Origin: Solibaculum_A intestinale
Lineage (GTDB): Bacteria > Bacillota > Clostridia > Oscillospirales > Acutalibacteraceae
Length of the DNA: 33,325 bases
Direction: 5' to 3'
Assembly (NCBI RefSeq): GCF_040096205.1
Contig: NZ_JBBMFD010000025.1
Coordinates: forward strand, 1-33,325
The notes beneath the pieces are model-generated. The model was not told the origin of the DNA, ran no database searches, and saw only the letters and a list, made by a program, of their open reading frames with translations. The translations under genes and the position numbers were made by a program. Every line of letters begins with the position of its first letter. Position 1 is the stretch's first letter. Below, piece by piece: positions 30,847-33,325 of the stretch.

Positions 30847-32469
30847 TTAATCAATTTTGCCGATAAAGCGGTAGAAGATTTCTACCTCCTGTTCCCGGCT
30901 TCCGTCCTCACCTTTGACCGCTTCATGGACAACGATTTTTTCAATCAGCGTATTCAAAAGTTCGGCGGTCAGTTCTGTTGGATTGACGCACTCTTTCATC
31001 AAGGCAATCCATTTTTCTGCGTCTGCGGCACTCTGGCTTTCAGCGGCAATAGCAGATTGAAGCTGTTCAATCTTTTCTTCCAGTTCCGCCTGTTCGCTTT
31101 GGTACTTCCCGGACAGCATATTGAAGTTGTATTCTGTGATACGCCCCGCCGCCCAGTCCTCATACATCCGGGCAAACAGGGTATCGACCTCGGCTTTCCG
31201 CTTCTCCGCTTTTTTCAGTTCAGCAGCCTGTTTTTTTCTTGCGGCGGCCTGTCCTTTGTCATTGGCGTTCAGCAGCCGTTTCAAAAGCTGTTCTTCATCG
31301 TGCTGTACCAGCGCCGACCAGTATTGCAGACGGGAGAGGACATAGGCGTAAAGCACATCATAGCGGATGTAGTGCATGGAGCATTGGCGTGTGCCTTGCC
31401 CGTTCTTGCTACAATGGTAGTAGCCATAGGGCTTGCTGTTCTGTCTGTTCTCCCCGTAGGCCAGCGACCAGCCGCAGTCCGCACACTTTATCAGCCCCGC
31501 AAAAATCTGTGTCGTGCCATTCTTGCGCTCCCTCCGGCGGCTTGCGATCTGCTCCTGTACCTGCCGGAAAACCTGTTCGCTGATAATCGGCTCCTGCGTG
31601 TTCTCCACCCGCACCCATTCGCTTTGGGGCTTGCGTATCCTCCGCTTGTTCTTAAAGGAAATATTGGTCTCCCGGTAGTGGATGGTATGGCCGATGTAGG
31701 TTTCATCTTTCATAATGCTTTTGACCTGCGCTATCGTCCATGCGTAGCCTTTTTCCTCTGGTGCGCCAGCATAGATATTGGCGAAAGTCCCGTCACGCTG
31801 GAAGTTGATAAATCCCGGCGTCGGTACTTTTTCCGCAATCAATATCCTTGTAATGCTGGCCGCCCCTTTGCCGTGAATAGCAAGGTCAAAAATCTTCTCC
31901 ACGATCCAGCGGGTTTCCTCGTCGATTATCAGCTTGTTTTTGATTTCCGGGTGTTTCCTGTACCCGATGGGAGCATAGGCGCCGATACGCTGTCCTGTGG
32001 CAAACTTCGCTTTGAAAGCGGCCTTTACCTTGCGGCTCGTATCTTTCGCAAACCATTCATTGAACAGGTTTTTGAATGGGACAAAATCGGAAAGCCCTTT
32101 TTCTGTGTCCTCATTCTCCGCAACGGCGATATAGCGCACTCGTTTTTCCGGGAACAGAAATTCCAGATAGTAGTCCATCATCACATGTTCCCGCCCAAAA
32201 CGAGACAGGTCTTTCGTGACAATGCAGTTTACTTTTCCGGCTTCCACATCGTCCATCATGCGCTGAAAATCCGGCCGTTCAAAGTTCGTCCCCGACCAGC
32301 CATCGTCCACATACTCACCGACTACATGAAGCCCCTGTTCCTTTGCGTACTGTTGCAGGATTGTCCGCTGTGTTTCAATGCTTACACTGTCACCATAGTT
32401 TTCATCGTCCCGGCTCAATCTCATATAAAGCGCTGTGTTGTAAATCGTAGTATTGTAAGGTTGTTTCAC
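30847..32469 (-). CDS. Large serine recombinase (TnpX/TndX-like)
   Basis: A 540-residue site-specific recombinase. The resolvase domain (about 10-160) has the catalytic Ser at S19 (ALYMRLSRDDE) and the conserved Arg region VTKDLSRFGREH. The Recombinase domain (about 175-300) and the zinc-ribbon (about 325-375, CADCG and HCSKNG) follow, then a long coiled coil (about 400-500) and a short DUF4368-like end. The start is GTG 32469 after GGAGGA. It would insert and excise the element by double-strand cleavage with 2-base overhangs. At 540 residues it is shorter than TnpX (about 700). Confidence 0.95.
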   Translation of the reverse strand: MKQPYNTTIYNTALYMRLSRDDENYGDSVSIETQRTILQQYAKEQGLHVVGEYVDDGWSGTNFERPDFQRMMDDVEAGKVNCIVTKDLSRFGREHVMMDYYLEFLFPEKRVRYIAVAENEDTEKGLSDFVPFKNLFNEWFAKDTSRKVKAAFKAKFATGQRIGAYAPIGYRKHPEIKNKLIIDEETRWIVEKIFDLAIHGKGAASITRILIAEKVPTPGFINFQRDGTFANIYAGAPEEKGYAWTIAQVKSIMKDETYIGHTIHYRETNISFKNKRRIRKPQSEWVRVENTQEPIISEQVFRQVQEQIASRRRERKNGTTQIFAGLIKCADCGWSLAYGENRQNSKPYGYYHCSKNGQGTRQCSMHYIRYDVLYAYVLSRLQYWSALVQHDEEQLLKRLLNANDKGQAAARKKQAAELKKAEKRKAEVDTLFARMYEDWAAGRITEYNFNMLSGKYQSEQAELEEKIEQLQSAIAAESQSAADAEKWIALMKECVNPTELTAELLNTLIEKIVVHEAVKGEDGSREQEVEIFYRFIGKID

Positions 32470-32498
32470 CGTTAAAAATCCTCCTTCTAAAGAAACAA

Positions 32499-32559
32499 CC
32501 CACGCTTACAATACTTTTGCTCTATGGCAATTATATCATAAGCGTGGGCGTGCTATCAA
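32499..32559 (-). promoter_or_regulatory. Recombinase promoter flanked by a 10-bp inverted repeat
   Basis: Minus-strand -35 TTGATA (32554-32559) and -10 TATAAT (32530-32535) with an 18-bp spacer. CCCACGCTTA at 32499-32508 and its reverse complement at 32539-32548 bracket the -10 box, and the second copy lies in the spacer. This is a possible operator for autoregulation, or recombinase-related DNA. Confidence 0.6.
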
Positions 32560-32569
32560 TGATGGGCTA

Positions 32570-32764
32570 TCAGGTTGAAGCGGCTTTTTCTGCGGTGTGC
32601 CGCACCACATCTACAATCAGATCACCGAGGGGCTTCCCGCCTGCGGCGAAGTGTTCGGAGATTTTTATACGGTTGTTCCCACATACAAAATACTGCGTGC
32701 CGTTCTCTGCTTGTATGACCTGCCCTGTCCGGGGCGTAAAAATATCGCTTTCGCTTTTTGCCAT
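32570..32764 (-). CDS. Small element-encoded protein, possibly TnpW-like
   Basis: A 64-residue protein beginning MAKSESDIFTPRTGQVIQAE, with a compact NGTQYFVCGNNRIKISEHFA segment and an acidic-basic end. ATG 32764 is chosen for the GGAGGA six bases upstream. Its position between relaxase and recombinase, and the pattern of a TxY strand followed by a Phe and an I-V-R helix, recall TnpW proteins of clostridial transposons, but the match is weak and I would not name it. It is probably co-transcribed with the relaxase. Confidence 0.6.
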   Translation of the reverse strand: MAKSESDIFTPRTGQVIQAENGTQYFVCGNNRIKISEHFAAGGKPLGDLIVDVVRHTAEKAAST

Positions 32765-32836
32765 CCAGTGTCCTCCATATTCAGTTTTCAAGGTACAATG
32801 CCGCACAGGGGCGGCGAAAATTTCTGCTTATATCTA

Positions 32837-33325
32837 TCACCTTTCCTTTACCGTGTGCCGCTGCTGCCGTTTCAGTTCCGCCAGTATATCCGGCGGGATA
32901 CGGTTAACCAGCCGCTGTAAATTGTCCAGTTCGCTTTTCAGCTTTGCCCGTTCCATCGTATCTTTCATCTTTCCTTTTTCGCTGGCCTTTGCCCTTGCTT
33001 CCAACTTCTCATTCTCCGCCAACAGGTCATTGATCGTGACCTTGTACTTTTTCAACTGCCCGGAGAAGTTCTCCATCTGCGGGAACCACCTTTTCAGCAT
33101 GGAGAGGGCTTCCTCTTTTTTCTTTCCGGCGTTCAGCGGGTTAATGCCGTCAAGGGCGACTTCAATGGCTCTGGCCTGTTTGGAGAGGGAAACAGCCTGT
33201 TTGAAAAGCCGGGTGGGGATATGCTTCCGGCCTGTCTTGCTGGCACTCTCCCCACGCTCCAAGTCAGGATATTTCTCCACCATATAGGCGTGAAAATCGT
33301 CCTGCCACTTCGTCAGGTTTGCCCG
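32837..33325 (-). CDS. MobV/Pre-type relaxase, C-terminal part (partial)
   Basis: The frame is open to the window edge, so the true start lies outside. The 163 visible residues begin ANLTKWQDDFHAYMVEKYPD and continue LERGESASKTGRKHIPTRLFK, the motif that closes the relaxase domain of plasmid recombination/mobilization (Pre/Mob, MobV) proteins. The remainder is long charged helices, probably coiled coil, ending RQQRHTVKER. It shows that the second element is also mobilizable but uses a different relaxase class from the first. Confidence 0.8.
   Translation of the reverse strand, partial: RANLTKWQDDFHAYMVEKYPDLERGESASKTGRKHIPTRLFKQAVSLSKQARAIEVALDGINPLNAGKKKEEALSMLKRWFPQMENFSGQLKKYKVTINDLLAENEKLEARAKASEKGKMKDTMERAKLKSELDNLQRLVNRIPPDILAELKRQQRHTVKER

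Larger units (their letters stand above)
30816..33325 (-). mobile_element. Second mobile element with large serine recombinase (runs off the right edge)
   Basis: Starts where the EEP gene reading is lost and continues to the window end. It contains, on the minus strand, a TnpX/TndX-like recombinase, a small protein and a MobV-type relaxase fragment. The recombinase C-terminus lies next to the left end, the usual position in Tn5397/Tn4451-like and related mobilizable elements. The other end, and so the flanking dinucleotide, is outside the window. Confidence 0.75.

Noticed and set aside
30925..32475. Long plus-strand frame opposite the serine recombinase (516 codons)
   Set aside because: Antisense to a gene with all its catalytic motifs; composition is typical of a shadow frame.

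Overview
The window looks like a chromosome segment from a spore-forming, anaerobic, fairly GC-rich Clostridia member, most likely gut-associated and close to Oscillospiraceae/Ruminococcaceae. The grounds are a GatCAB operon behind a T-box leader, a BclA-like collagen protein of the spore-surface type, sigma-A promoters with 17-bp spacers, strong Gram-positive ribosome binding sites, and two mobile elements of the TnpV/KTR/MobA and TnpX-like kinds. No species can be named from sequence alone.

Layout. (1) 1-97 is the 3' end of an unrecognised gene. (2) About 146-7499 is an integrative and mobilizable element that is visibly more AT-rich than the host. It holds tnpV, an arsenic cassette (arsR, arsP-type permease, a Cys-rich thioredoxin-like protein, arsC), a KTR zinc-ribbon protein, a MobA/MobL relaxase with a hairpin-rich oriT-like region, an excisionase, an XRE regulator and a tyrosine integrase. 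A 12-bp core repeat lies at both outer edges, and pairs of AAGGGCAA arm repeats lie inside each edge. (3) 7522-7770 is the C-terminal remnant of an SRAP (YedK/HMCES) gene. (4) 7871-8274 holds four tandem 101-bp units, each carrying a terminator, upstream of a collagen-like gene with its own recent 198-bp internal duplication; a superoxide dismutase with a Cys/Lys-rich tail follows. (5) 11453-12640 is a decaying locus: a kinase N-lobe fused to an OB-fold protein, divergent from a frameshifted helix-turn-helix gene. (6) A ComEA-like protein, a GNAT acetyltransferase and a cell-wall amidase follow. (7) A heterodimeric ABC exporter is on the minus strand, divergent from pyrE. (8) A four-TM membrane protein is followed by T-box-gatCAB. 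(9) A complete five-gene nickel/peptide-type ABC importer overlaps an RlmD-type 23S rRNA methyltransferase. (10) From about 30816 to the right edge, a second mobile element (large serine recombinase, small protein, MobV-type relaxase) interrupts an endonuclease/exonuclease/phosphatase-family gene.

How the genes work together. The ars genes form one ArsR-controlled unit: the repressor operator overlaps the -10 box, ArsC reduces arsenate, the thioredoxin-like protein may supply electrons, and the ArsP-type permease may export trivalent arsenicals. Excisionase and regulator share a divergent promoter region with repeated ATTTTGCAAC sites, which suggests a switch controlling excision and transfer. 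GatCAB makes Asn-tRNA(Asn) and/or Gln-tRNA(Gln) by transamidation, and the leader's likely AAC specifier ties its expression to tRNA(Asn) charging. The two ABC exporter halves divide the catalytic residues so that one composite ATP site is degenerate and one is competent.

No wholly new system was proven. The most unusual structures are the 101-bp tandem attenuator-like repeats, the kinase/OB-fold chimera with its frameshifted neighbour, and the possible spore-surface pairing of collagen-like protein and SOD.
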